Of a stretch of 64,000 nt of DNA, positions 22,865-35,613 are shown in pieces. The DNA comes from Pocillopora verrucosa. Taxonomy: Eukaryota; Cnidaria; Anthozoa; Scleractinia; Pocilloporidae. A model generated the notes under the pieces. The model had not been told where the DNA came from. It was given only the letters and a program-made list of their open reading frames with translations, and made no database searches. Position 1 is the stretch's first letter. Each line of letters opens with the position of its first letter. The stretch is taken from the NCBI RefSeq assembly GCF_036669915.1, contig NC_089312.1, forward strand, positions 30,723,830 to 30,787,829, written 5' to 3'. Both the position numbers and the translations under genes were made by a program.

Positions 22865-25800
22865 TGAACATTTCCGCCTCTTAAGAGGAACTGAAGATGA
22901 TGATAGCCTTTGGCCTTTACGAAAGCCATACTTATCTACATGGTGTGCGCTTTCAGCACTCAGCCCTGACTTGGCCAAAAATAGACGATAATTACTGACG
23001 GGATATTAGTGAGATGCTTACGGCGAAAAAGTGCCCTATAGGTTTTCGAGTTTGAAGTGCACCATTTTGAAAAATGATCTCGTGTAATATAAAGGAATAA
23101 CTGAAGTGAATTTTATGAGGTAAAAATTCCTCATAACAAGGCATGTGTATCTAAACCAAGCCGCGCGTGGAGGTGTTATAAAACAGAGTCTTTAATTATT
23201 CACTTTTATGCCTTCTGCTACCTGCAGGCCTAACAAGAAGAAAACCCTTTATAATGTCACTTCTTGTACATGTAACAAGTATAGTCTATTCACATGAAGT
23301 AGATGTCGTGAAGATTGACTGGTACCTGTTAGTGAAGGCAAAATTCTTGAATTCTTGTTGTTTGAGGTCAGTAGTTGGTTAGTCCAAATATTCAACGGCT
23401 TGTATATTGCTTTTTGCAACGTTATTGAAATATGGTGTGAGAGAACCTAGTAAAAATTTTCCCTTGCTCTTAACACGTGGCTTCTAAATGTTTGGCTACA
23501 AAGCTTGAGTTACCAAGGGGGGAACGGTTCATGAAACCGTCGAGCCCGATTTTGTTTCCTTCCTCTTTTCATGCTTTTCTTCATTTAATTACTATACTTG
23601 TAGTTTACCCTCAATTACGATACACAGTCAAGTAGAAATTATTTCGCGCACGATTTGTTCTGAATACGCTGCTTGTAAACTGAATAATTTAAATTGGCCA
23701 CCATCAAGAGTTTCCAACGGAAGGCTAACTCCCGACACTTGAACTAAACCAATTAACGTCATCAACGCAGTGGATAAAACCGAATAAATTTGTGTTATGG
23801 ATAGTCATGAGGTTCGCTTCACTCTCGCAGATTCATATTTTTATTGCCTCGACCGCTTTATCATAAAGTATCAAGTATTTATCAATATTTTTGCTTCGTT
23901 TTAAGAATTTTAAAGGCTATCAAGTAGACGAACGAAAGAAATATAACCACCACTGTGACTTAATTTTTATCAAGGTTTACAGAACTTGCACTTAGTGGTG
24001 CTTTTATTTTTTCAATTAAAGTTTGTTACACTATTCGGCAAATGTAATGGTGGAGAGATCGGAGAGAAGAAAAGGGAACTCAATTAACACTTTCTTATCG
24101 CAGTGTTGAGCTACAGTTTGCGTGAAAACTAGCTTGGCTTCCCTTCATTCGATGCGAGTGCATCAGCTGTTCGTAACAGTCATGATTTCAATTTTCACTT
24201 CATAGATTCTAATAATAATTTTTTTACATCTCCTTGCGAGCTTCCTTTTTCGCGTTAAATTACTGGAAAATTCTTAAACGCACAAGATTACGAGCGTAAG
24301 ACAACCCTTATAAATTAAATATACCCCTTGTCAAAATTCTTTGGAATTAGCGTTTCCTTTTGTGGATTCAGTGCCAATTACTACAATTCATTGTTTCGAG
24401 AAACACGGATAGAGAAGAACATCACATATCTTACAATTAGCACCATCACTGCTGGTAACTGTTATGTTGACTGATTTAAATCTTATTCGAAGATCAGTTC
24501 CATAGGAGCACCTTTTTATACTTTTTTTTTCTTGGAGTCATCTAGTTAACACGCATTCCCATTTCAATTCAAACCGATAGAAGTAAAATAGTGTAAATGG
24601 TCGTTGATTTTTTTTTTTTTTGATTATGATCTGAGTTACTGATACCTGAAGGATGTGAAAAGCGCATGTTAACTGCTTATGGAAGTGATAAAATTTTTGA
24701 CTTGTGAAAAGAAAGACAGTAAAAAAAAGATTATCATTTGCGATTTCCCCTATTCTCCCTAAAATGCACTTTATATACGCTTGTAAGGTGAATGAAATCA
24801 TGAAATGTATCTCAACTATACATTTTTCGTAATAGTCACGTTCATATTGTCTTTGTTTTCGATTTCGGTTAGACGTCGCATTCGGACTTGCATAGGTTGT
24901 AAAACACATGTACAAGCGGCTGTAGACACTTACCTTAAAATCACACTATTTTCTTTCCCTTTGAGTTCCAAGAAAGTCGACTTGATGAGGCAAAAACCAT
25001 CATGAGGAACAAACTGAAGTTATTATGTCAAAACTGGATTGGTTGACGGGCAGGTGCTGATTACTAACTGGCAGATCAATGTGATGTTTACACAATCACG
25101 ATTCACAATTGTATGAAGACTGGCTAAGAATATTTAAATTTTTTGGCCATCATATGACCTTTTTTTTAGAGAAAACCAGTTTTCTTTCATGTTATTAAAT
25201 CAGAAGTTTCAATTTTACTCAAGAACCTGATTAAAAAATCATAAGAAAGCTTATTCTATTTCCAAACCCAATGCTCCTTTCATGTGAAACCAACAAAGTA
25301 GCGATAGAAACAACATTTAACATTAGGAAAGGCTCTCCTGTTTCTGCAGGTTTGATTAATAGGGGAAAATTCTACATCATCTACTTCAATTCCGACGAAC
25401 TAATAAAAACAATTTAAAATCACAAATAAAATACTATTACCTTCGAGCAGATATTTTCCACAGCAGAACTAAGAAAGATGACCTATATCATCCAAATTTC
25501 TTTGATATTCTCGCTGTTCGTTATTAATTCCTTATAACTTCATCTATAAATCTGGTTGCGCAGAAAACGTGATTGTTAGTGAAAAGCAATAAATGAACAG
25601 ATTAAATCGTGCCCGAGTAATTTAGCACTGTGTGAGTTTTGAATAAGCGTCATCTAAAGGAGTAACTCAATGTACACAGTGGCGCAAAGTAAATTTAAAA
25701 GAGAAAAAAACCCACACAAAGGAAAACAAAATAGAGTCATCTTATGCTTACTTTCGATTAAGTCTTAACCAATCGCAAAATATCTCTTTAGTTTGTTTTC

Positions 25801-28140
25801 GGAAGGAAATTTTCCTAAGTGGAAAATTATGGGTGACCACTTAGTGACCTGCGAAACTGAATGTTGCGTTCAGGGCTTGGGGCTTGTCAGATGGTTTGTT
25901 TGGTCTGGCGATGGCTATTGAAAAAAAAAAAATTGCAAAATATTTGTAATTATTGTAATTTTGTCTATCATCGTATCTCCGCCACGGTTTTTCAATTCGG
26001 TGTCAAGCTAAGTTACAAAGACGAAAATTTAAAAGCCCTCCATATTTCGGCTACAATTCTTAAACGACTATCCGTCGATATTGTTTTTCATATTCAAAGA
26101 TTTATGCAAAAGATAAATCTACGCTAAGCTGGAAATCTTTTAAGTCTTAACTTTTAAGGCTGGAAGATTAGAAGACAGCATTAAAGCTTATAGAATTTGT
26201 ACCTGCAATGGTGCGCTTACAAGTTAACTAAATAACATTTAAAAAAAAGAGAACTATAGTGATCTGAGGTCCATAAATCGCCAGGCAACAGAGAAGGCAT
26301 CCATCTCATTGTACTCACACCTTTACCGTCATTAGTATTTTAGAAAGATTTTAAATTTTGCCTGATACTGGCTTCGCGGCTGATTAAAATACAGTATTCT
26401 GGCTTCATCTACGTGATAAGCACAATGTATTTTGAGTGGGTTCTCTCTCAATATGTTACTAAATCCAGGCTACAGAACTACCACAAATGAGCAAAGAAAG
26501 CTTCCCGTAAAGCCACCCTCATCTTTTAGATCGGCACAAAAAAGTTTAATTATCTGCGGCCTTTAGAGGTGAAATGCGATAAAGCTGACCAAGAAGCTTA
26601 ATTTCAGACAAGAACTGCATGATTAAACCCGGCAAGTAAACTTGTCTTCACATGGAAACAAATGGAAATACGCAAGATAATCTTCGCTTGAAAAAAGATC
26701 GTTTGAGATGAAGGTAAAGTAATTTGCTTTCTACGGTGCAGTTCATATCCATAATAAGTAAGTCCAGTGGGTTAATATGTTAGTATCATTGTGGTACCTT
26801 TGTTCCTTTCGATAGCGTCACTTAGTTTTCGTTGAGACTAAGTTCCGAAATACATCTGTGTTCGCTGGTGCGAGTTGCGCACATGGAGAGAGGAAGAGAG
26901 TGAGCAAAGATATATCACCCAGGATTGATATTACGTTTTGCTTCCGTGTGATTTATTCATTAATTTTTATTCTAGTATATAAACGAAAAATATGGTTGCT
27001 TTCTCGGAAAGGAAACAAAAAAAACCATAAAATGTGTACTAAAAGCTGCAGGTTTCGTTTCTAAGAGTAAGCGTAGTGATTCGATAACCTAAGAATGACA
27101 GAACATACTCTATGTGGAAGCCATAACTACATGCAAAGATACCCCTGATACATAATAAGTTACGTAGTGCAACTTGTCAAGTCTTCTCCAAGAGTTACAC
27201 TACATAAAAAATTATTCAACGCCTTAAATTTAAATCCAATCTTTCAATCGTCGAAAAGTTATAAATTCGGAATCTTGGAATAGCTTTCCATACTTCTAAA
27301 ATTTAAACCTGGTTATCACTGGTTCACATTCAGTACCAGGATGCGAACCACGAGGGACAGGACGATATCATAGTTTCGGTAAGCATCTTACCCGTGAGAA
27401 AAACACCATTGAACACAGATTATATTCTCCTCTCAATTCCCAATATTTTGACTGGTGAAGACCTTTACTACATCTCAATTTTTCACATTGACTGCATGAC
27501 GAAAATTTATTAACGATTTGTTATGAGCGGTTAGTGATTTGTTGTGCTTGCAAGACTAAAACAATTTTTTGCAATTTTCTGTAAGCAGAGGTACATGACA
27601 ACTCAAGAGAGGAATATTTTCCCCTTTCACTACTTTCTGAGTAATATGTACGCACTGTAAGACCATTTCACTAAATTCTATTGAGCCTGAAAAATTGACA
27701 AATAGACACCCGGCTAACCTAAAGAACTGATTTGGTATATAAAAAATGTATCAAAAACACCATCCCTTTCTGGTATCCCTGTGGTGTAGGGCTGTCTGAC
27801 GCACTGACAGGGTCGAAAAGCCTCATAACATAAAATTCAGCCCCATATAAGCAAAAAGTGGAAAAGGAAATTTTTTGGCAATTAATAACTTAGATTACAG
27901 CGGCTCGCTGTGTCACAGGAGACTTTTTGAAACCAGCACGCTAAAAGCTAAAACAACGGCAATTAAAAATTCTCCCAGTTTTTTCAGCAAAGATTGAATT
28001 TCACCAATCATAGAAAACTCAGTGCCATTGATACACAGGTGACTGGAATTAGGGATATTGAAATTTTCAGGCAAACAGTAAACACGCAAAATATTCGCAG
28101 CAATTGTTAAAAACTAGCTTAACGGCCTAGTTTCAGCCAC
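22860..28140. other. Gene desert, second part
   Basis: No gene or RNA is recognised. The longest frame (24538-24915, minus) is rich in Phe, Lys and Ile and appears to be an AT-rich chance frame. Confidence 0.45.
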
Positions 28141-28142
28141 GA

Positions 28143-28275
28143 ATCTCTTACAGCTCAGAAGTAGAGCATCCGAAGAACTAATCGGAAGGTTGTAGTTTCA
28201 AATCATCTTAGGACCACTCATAGTTTTTTTTCCCCGAGTATGTCCGGGTCATCCACTGAACAACATCTTTTTCAG
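28143..28275 (+). mobile_element. Decayed tRNA-derived SINE or tRNA pseudogene
   Basis: CAGCTCAGAAGTAGAGC (28151-28167) matches the pol III A box and D-arm of tRNAs. It is followed by a CCGA...TCGG anticodon-stem-like hairpin and, at 28195-28205, GTTTCAAATCA in the B-box position. The spacing is tRNA-like. The B box has lost consensus bases and the tail continues into unrelated sequence, so an old SINE or pseudogene is more likely than a working tRNA. Confidence 0.5.
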
Positions 28276-28647
28276 TTGTATTTAGTATAATAATCGTCGG
28301 GGTTCTCTGAATGAGAGTTGATTTCGAGTTTACTCGTTTACTTTCGAGGTTATTTAGGTATAAAGAATCACAAGAAGTATTATTGACAATATTTCCCCCT
28401 TCACCTCATAACCTCTTTTCAACCATTTGTTCATTGCATGGGAAGACACATGATATTTCTAGCAAGTTAATTCGATGGGAAATATGTAACACATTAAAGA
28501 CAGCGAGCATGTCATCAATGGTTATGTAATGACAAAAACCAAATGCCGTAGATATAAAAACACCAGTCGTGTGAAAATTATCTGAGGAATGCTTCGACAG
28601 AATTAGAGGTTACCAACAATTTATCTCCTTGTCTTGTCATTCCTTAA

Positions 28648-28681
28648 ATCGTATTTACTTCTCATAAGCAGTAAATACGAT
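28648..28681. repeat. Perfect 12-bp inverted repeat
   Basis: ATCGTATTTACT at 28648-28659 is exactly complementary to 28670-28681, with a 10-nt loop. No known function. Confidence 0.6.
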
Positions 28682-29200
28682 CCACCAGTTTTTTTTTGGT
28701 CTGATACATTTAGAGATTTGTCAACCTAACCTCTATTTATGATTTCGACATGCTTAGACGATAAGTATGAGATGAGGAAATTCTTGGATGTAACGCTTGG
28801 TAAATCTAGATATTGAGGCTACGAAACTGTGAAGTGAGCATCTAAACAAGAGCTATCGCCATATGAATTGTGGTAATTTTGATCAAAATTAACTGCTTTA
28901 GTATCCGTGCCTTCCGAATTGTGTCGCTTCCAAAACCCTAGCTATTGATCAGTCTTTTCAAATCAGTTCAGAAATGCATCACAATTTAAAGCAAAGGTAT
29001 TTTGTAACTGAGAGAGTATGTCTTCATGACTAACCTGTCAATTCACACGTCGTTGTAGCCACTAGAAATCGAAATTGTCCTTCGCACCAGTGCACGCATT
29101 TCCGAAATGTTCCTGTTGGGCTGACACTGTTCCTGTCATTTAAAATTAACTATTCCAGCAACAGAGAAAACCACACAGGCGTCGTATTACAAGCACACAA

Positions 29201-29252
29201 CGGACAGGCTGCCAGGTAAGGGTTAACGGACAGGCTGCCAGGTAAGGGTTAA
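29201..29252. repeat. Exact 26-bp tandem duplication
   Basis: The 26-bp unit beginning CGGACAGGCTGCCAGG occurs twice head to tail with no differences (29201-29226, 29227-29252), so it is recent. Confidence 0.95.
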
Positions 29253-31368
29253 AGCGGAGGTTTATAGTCTGAAGTACACAAATTCTCTGAAATTAAGAAA
29301 TTTGGATGTGAAAATGAGGAAATGTAACGTGGTCTGTCGTTCCTTACGTCTGTGCTCAGCTCGTTTCTCTCCTTCTTCTCATCTACGTTTTTAATGACAG
29401 TTTTTTCGCGTTCATCCTGGATGGAGTCTTAAAATGTGGGCCGAAACCAAGCGCGGTTGAGGGGAAACAATGGGCAAAACTTTCGAAAACATTTGAGCAT
29501 AAAGCATTTTATATTCGATCGGTTTTAATACTTGGAATAAGACAACATCCAAGAGTTATTCGGGAAATTCGCTTCTTTGAATCGGCCAGCTGCATACTTC
29601 ACACGCGCCATGGGCAGGCGTTGAGGAACACACAGAAGCCATAGAAACAATATGTAAAAAACATAGCTTCACCAATCTGGCATATCCAAACGGGGCCGAA
29701 ATAACTGAAATAAAAAACCTTAAGCATTTAGATATCTGTCGCACCTTTGTTATCGTTTCTTCCCAAAATTATTATAGCTCTCAACGCTCAATATTGCATT
29801 TGCCATGTTCTTGGCTTCAATTTTGTTCATATGCTATGTTTTATCAACATTTTTCAGGAAGTTGGAAAGCAACAGCTGAAATATCATGTTTGTAAAGCAA
29901 ATGATAATACCTTGATATTGATCAAGTTTATTACTTCCGCGAAAGTCCATTTCATCAGAAATGTCATTTGACGGAACTCTTTAACCTGTAACTCTCAGGC
30001 AAACAATTCGGGGGCCGATCGATTAATTTAAAACTAGAAATAAACGATCTTCTTTAAAATCCCTTAACTGAATTGAATCTATGATTTCAAATTGAGCAGT
30101 AACTCATCATCTTTAACAAAGAATCGACGGAATAACATGAACTAATTAATCTGTGTTTTGACTACTGTCCTCATATATTACAAGATGATATGACAACTGA
30201 AAATAATTGAAATTTCCTTTATCTTTTCGCTCATGAATTTGCCTTCAAACGTTTCCTTGCCATCAACTACAGTTAGCATGACATCTCGTTTGTAGTAACG
30301 AAAGCATTTCAAGGAATCTTAACATTTAAGTCAAGCTTTGTCAATACTTACCCCTAATTTAATGAGGATGAGTGCCTTTGATGAAATAGAATACAAAATA
30401 GCCCTAGTAAGTGGAAGAAATTAAATTCTAGTTTCGCTTTTCATCCGATGGTGCATTTCACAGTAGAAATGATAAACCAATCAGTTTTACCCTGGATATG
30501 CAAACAAATCAGCAATGAGTCTGACTGAGTAAGACTGTGATAATAAACAAAAAATTAAATTCACGCGATTTGAGCATCCGAGTCAAAAGACTAAATTTGG
30601 AAGTGGTTTGAATCTTACGATTCCATCTTGAATAGAAGGAGGAATGGCAATAAATGACTCATTCACAAGTCTGTTCATCATCGAACTTCGCAGGTGAATG
30701 AATTGATCACATGTAACGGCTAGGAGTTGGCGTTTAATTTGAGTCACTTTCTAATACATAAACTCCGTCTCTATCCCAAATTATGGAACAAGAACAGTCC
30801 AGTAACTACACCTTTAGATTTCGGGAGATCAAAAGTCATAGCTACATCTCTAAGATTCTCAATTCAAATGCATTTAGTCTCAAAGGGAAGTGCATGGAAT
30901 TATCTGAATATAACAACGGAAGCAAAAACAAAACTTTCCAAGGATTTTCAAAATAAGAAGGCCAGAAAGTATTAAATTAAAATGAAAAGAAAACAGATAT
31001 GAAGATTTTCGGCTTCAATGTCCAAGACAACTCTGGGGTATAACCTTGAAAAATGCATATCAACCAAATAGCTTCCAGAATATCTCACGTGCAGACGTTA
31101 AGAAATGAAGACTAAGAATAAAGAATCATGACGTGACCCGAAGGTCAATATGATTCATTCAGCTTCTTTTTAGGTGCCGGTTTGTTTGCCGACAAAATAG
31201 TAAAAGTGAACGTTAGGGTGAAGTATCCGTATTATTTAGGGATAAACTTCAAAAACTGCCGCCTCGAAGTCTGCGATTAAAAAGCACGCCTGCGCTAGCG
31301 CCTTGTTGGTTAGCCATTTAAGTAAACAGGGAAGTTTGAATAATGTATTTCATATATTAGTCTATTCA
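29253..31368. other. Gene desert, third part
   Basis: AT-rich, no recognisable gene, RNA or element. Frames such as 29747-29971 and 30727-30975 look random. Confidence 0.4.
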
Positions 31369-31806
31369 TTAAGGACGTAGCCCGGTTCAGAAGTCGTGAT
31401 TCTGCCGTGTTGAACTTGATTGCAATTAAGTTTGACTGGAGCACGGCAGGAGCACGACTCTGATTCGGACGTTGGGCAATGTCTTCGTGGAAAATTAAGG
31501 ATTTACTAAAGCCAAGTAAAACTTTATGGTCGTAACTCCCACGTATTCCCGCGGGAGTGCAATCTCACCAAAATACATTAACGTGACTAAAGTGCTTTAT
31601 TTATTTTATTTGGCTCGGCAGACGCACGACGTTTGAGTCGCTGTCGCGCCAGAGTCATGCAGCACGGCAGAGCTTTTCCGCGGACTTTTAAGTGCTTGCC
31701 GAACTTGATTAAAATGTTTTTAAAATTGAGACGCCGTGCTTCTGCCGTGCCTTTGTCAAACTTAATTCCTGGACGGTAGGAGCACGACAGCTGAACTGAG
31801 CCTTAA
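31369..31806. mobile_element. TTAA-flanked MITE-like element with nested inverted repeats
   Basis: The 438-bp segment begins and ends in TTAA. The ends form imperfect terminal inverted repeats: GGTTCAGAAGTCGTGATTCT at the left matches the complement of the right end (AGTTCAGCTGTCGTGCTCCT on its strand), 19 of 26 aligned positions, after a small gap. Inside, the motif GCACGGCAGGAGCACGAC or its relatives recurs in both orientations, giving a second hairpin at about 31391-31461. It codes for nothing. TTAA target duplications and short length fit a non-autonomous piggyBac-, Kolobok- or ISL2EU-type DNA element; the family is not determined. Confidence 0.6.
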
Positions 31807-32641
31807 TGATCGAAATGTTGCGCAGCTGTTTTTACACAAGTAGATCAATTCATTCTCTTATTCTGTCACATCTATAGCAGTATATTTTTAAGGGGGTAAC
31901 CGTTGCTTGCTCAAAAAGAGCGCTGAAGTTTGTACGGACTCACTTCAACTTCGAAACTAAAACAGTTTTTCCAGGAGCCTCGTTGCTGTGATGACGCAAT
32001 TGAAATGCTCGAAAATTTTCTTTTTCCAGAACTGGTTACGTTTTTACTTGGAAAACAAATTTAGTTTTGCGGATGCATTTTATGATATGCTGGATGTGAA
32101 TGAGATAAAAGCGAATTGCCGACAAAAATGGCAGTGTTAAAACACTGTAAAACATTCGAAAGGAACATACTTGGTGATAAGAGCTGAAGTGGCATCGAAC
32201 GATGTCCATGCAAATAAAGACTGCATTTGTTTCTAAGGCTGTAAATTGAAAAGTAATGCATGATAAACATATGACAAATATTGAAGCACCCTTTGAGCAA
32301 GGTGTCATTTAGGACCTTTTTCTCTACACGATAGCAGGTTGGTATTTGAATAGGGGCACAAAAAGGATCAAGGAGATTTGTTGAATAAAATATCTACGTC
32401 AGCCGTTCACGTGCTGATAACCCTTGCGTCTATTTAGAATCAATTTTTATTGTTAAAATTGGAGATAAAAGAATCTCACCATGAAAATATTCCCTTTGGT
32501 TTCCTCCAGCATTACCCCATGCAGTGGGTAATATTCAACTGTCATAAAAAAGCATATTTTTATCGAAATAAAATGAGTTGTTTTTGTCCTTTTAAACCAC
32601 AAATGACTGAAAACAGTTTAAAGTGTAATAGAACACCTCTA

Positions 32642-32825
32642 ATCATTTTTTTTTAATTTTGCAATCACTGGTTATTTGACATTTTTCATTCAAACTAAAA
32701 TGCCTTCGTTTAATTATTGAATATCAATGAGGATCATCTTTTTTTAATTTTGTAATCACTGGTTATTTGACATTTTTCATTCAAACTAAAATGCTCTCGT
32801 TTAATTATTGAATATCAATGAGGAT
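32642..32825. repeat. 91-bp tandem duplication
   Basis: Two copies with period 91 (32642-32732 and 32733-32823) share the TTTTTAATTTTG(C/T)AATCACTGG segment and differ at only a few positions. Confidence 0.92.
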
Positions 32826-32829
32826 CATC

Positions 32830-35590
32830 TTATCTCCAGAAATGATGCAAATCAAAGTATGAAGATTAGCAATCCAAGATTGAATGAAAAATTGTATAAA
32901 ATTCTATTAAAATGATAATTGAAAGCCGGTCTAGGTTAAAAAGTTATAATAAATGTTTTTTATGGCTAGGACAAGTTTAAAGCAGCACGAGAAAACGTAC
33001 AAATGTAACGAGGCCACTAATTAGGAATAAAACGCAAACGATTAATTTAAACGACCGATTTTAACTTTAATTTGTTCAAGAGTTTTAGAATTGGAAGGAA
33101 AAAGTATTGTTTACCCGTAATTAGGGTTGAAAAATTTTGTCCTATCACGGAAACACTTGGAGAGTCTGCTGGTTCCAGAGCAAAATACTTTTCAAGGAAG
33201 TTACGGCTAGGTGACAAATTTACCTCACTTAACTAGATCCCCAAGGCTAAATTCAAAAGTTTGATCCCTTCTTGTGCATATCTACATCTAGGAGCCATGG
33301 AAATTGAACGTAACAACGCAATCTTTCAGTAATTACGGTAAAGATAAAATTTACTTTGCACGGAAAAGGTTTGATCAACACGCTAGCAAAGTGACATATT
33401 GCTTAAACTCTTTGAAAGAATTACGTTTGCCCCTCTGTTGGCGTACTTAAATACTTTTGTAATAATAAGTAGCAACGTGATTGAATACTTCAAATTTTCC
33501 AACTCAAACTGCGACAAAATAGGGCCAAGATAAAATCGTCTTTCAAGAAACCATTCGGAAAGTCTAATCGCCAGTTAAGTGACAATTTTCCCTCTAAATT
33601 CGCTGCTGGAGTCATGCTCACTGCTCTGTTGGCTCATTCTATACCCTCATAATAAATAGTTACAAGCTGAGATGTCAATTCAAACTGTGTCAATATACAT
33701 TTATGCGGGCGACCCACACATTCGTTAACAAAAATATTCAATATTCATGAGTTTACCTTTTCCTATAAAACTCAATTAGGTATGTCAAAAGGTAGAACAT
33801 TGGAGGAAAATTAACACACCTAAAGAGAGAGAAAAAAAGAAGCAAAATCAACAAAGACAGACGGCGTGTTTCAAACACTTGGCAACCAAAGTTGACACTG
33901 TCTTAAAAGGGAACACGTAAAAAGTTGCCTGTTTGAGCAAACCTTACAAGCATTTGGTTCACTCTAGATCAGAGTAACAAGTGAAACGTCGATCGAAAAG
34001 ATACAGAAGAATAAACGACACGAACAACGAAAATCACTGGTCAAAAGCGGCATCGAGAAGACAGGTAAACAAAAAGAACTCTAAATAAAACCTTATTGTA
34101 AAGTTAAGATATGCTATTCACGTCAAATTCCAGACCAAAGAAATACGGTTCAATACGATTTTTATTTCCAACCTTACTGTTTTCCTCATGTGACGATCCT
34201 TAATTCTGTCTGTTTGGTCTTGTTCGGCCTCTGTTCGATTCATTCCGAATAATTTAGGTAAACAAATCGGGCCTAGGACTTAGGGTCTCTTAATCTGACT
34301 AGGGAACTGCTTCCTGAGTAATTATTTGGTGAAAGCTATCTTTTCATCCCTAATATTTAAAGGCTCTACTCTCTCAAAGATGTCATATACCTTAATTAAT
34401 ATTTTTTTGCTTTCGTGCTCGGCCTTAATCTCAACACTACGTAGGAATTTACATTAAAATCAATTCGGTGCTATTGCATCGACAATGTATAAAGAAGAGA
34501 GTTATGGCGGTAAAAAGCAGTAAGTTGAAATTACATTCTTAATACGATTGCCTAAAACTTTCCAATTCTCCAGTTGTTTCTAACATGCAATATCGGCTAC
34601 ATTTAACAACTGTAAACGTTCTGTCGGCAGTGCAAACTGGTACCTTTTTTATTAGCATCCCTTTGATAAGTCGGTCGTAATTCAAAAACCGCGCTCAGAA
34701 AATTGTGCATATTAAAACTCGCTTTCACGGAGGGCAATATTTTTCCTTCGACTTCAGTCCATAACTAGTTTTTCGTTCAGTACCCCATGGTTGAATAATT
34801 TTAGTCCAGTCTGAAAACTTGGTTCAACCGCCACAAGAACTAAATTTAACAGGTAAGAGCAAATCATACTATGATCTGACAATGTCCATCGTAGTTTAAC
34901 ACTTTCTCAAAGATCACATCGATAAATCAACTCCTTGGCAAACGACATAATTTGTGCTTCTTACTATTGTTACAGTAAATCCATGATATCAAAAAGAAAT
35001 TTTTATCCCAGGAAATATTTCTGTACATTGTCAATGCTAGAGTCAATTGAAGAACAAATCAGGAGCCTAAGACCTTGTGAAGTCGCCAAGTCCCTGAATT
35101 TGTCTAACCGTTTTTAAATATTTGCACCTAATGTGAATTCAAAATTTTTATTAAAAGTAAAACGCTGAATGGTATTGATGGCAGAATATATTTTAAAATA
35201 TACAAATATGATATCAATAAATATCCATCTTCACTGAGCCTCCAGAACGGAATTATAGTGCAAGGTAAATTATATTTTTTCCCAGATTTCACGCCATGCC
35301 ATGTGTTTGCGTCAGGATAATGAGTAAAGTCAAAATATATCTGCCTGTTTCGTAATCACATGAACGCTCCATCAGAAACTTAATCTCTTCAATAACTCGG
35401 CGTGGTAAAACAAACCGTGCAGAAATTGCTAAAATTGAATGGTTATTGCTGATCTTGCCGGTTTTTCAATTGTTAAACTGCCAAACTCACCAAAGCAAAC
35501 ACCACTTTACTTTTGAGGTATTTACAAACGTGGGCTGGGAAGTACTTTACCTGCTTCTATTTAAATTGCAGTAACATATTTTCTTCCCCG
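32830..35590. other. Gene desert, last part, upstream of the plus-strand GPCR
   Basis: No gene is recognised. A polypyrimidine tract ending in CAG at 35591-35603, eleven bases before the GPCR start codon, looks like the acceptor of a 5' UTR intron, so the first exon of that gene may lie in this stretch. Confidence 0.45.
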
Positions 35591-35613
35591 ATCCTTTTTC
35601 AGGAACAAGGAAA

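Noticed and set aside
24538..24915. 125-codon minus-strand frame
   Set aside because: Composition rich in Phe, Ile, Lys and Tyr typical of AT-rich random sequence; no motif recognised.
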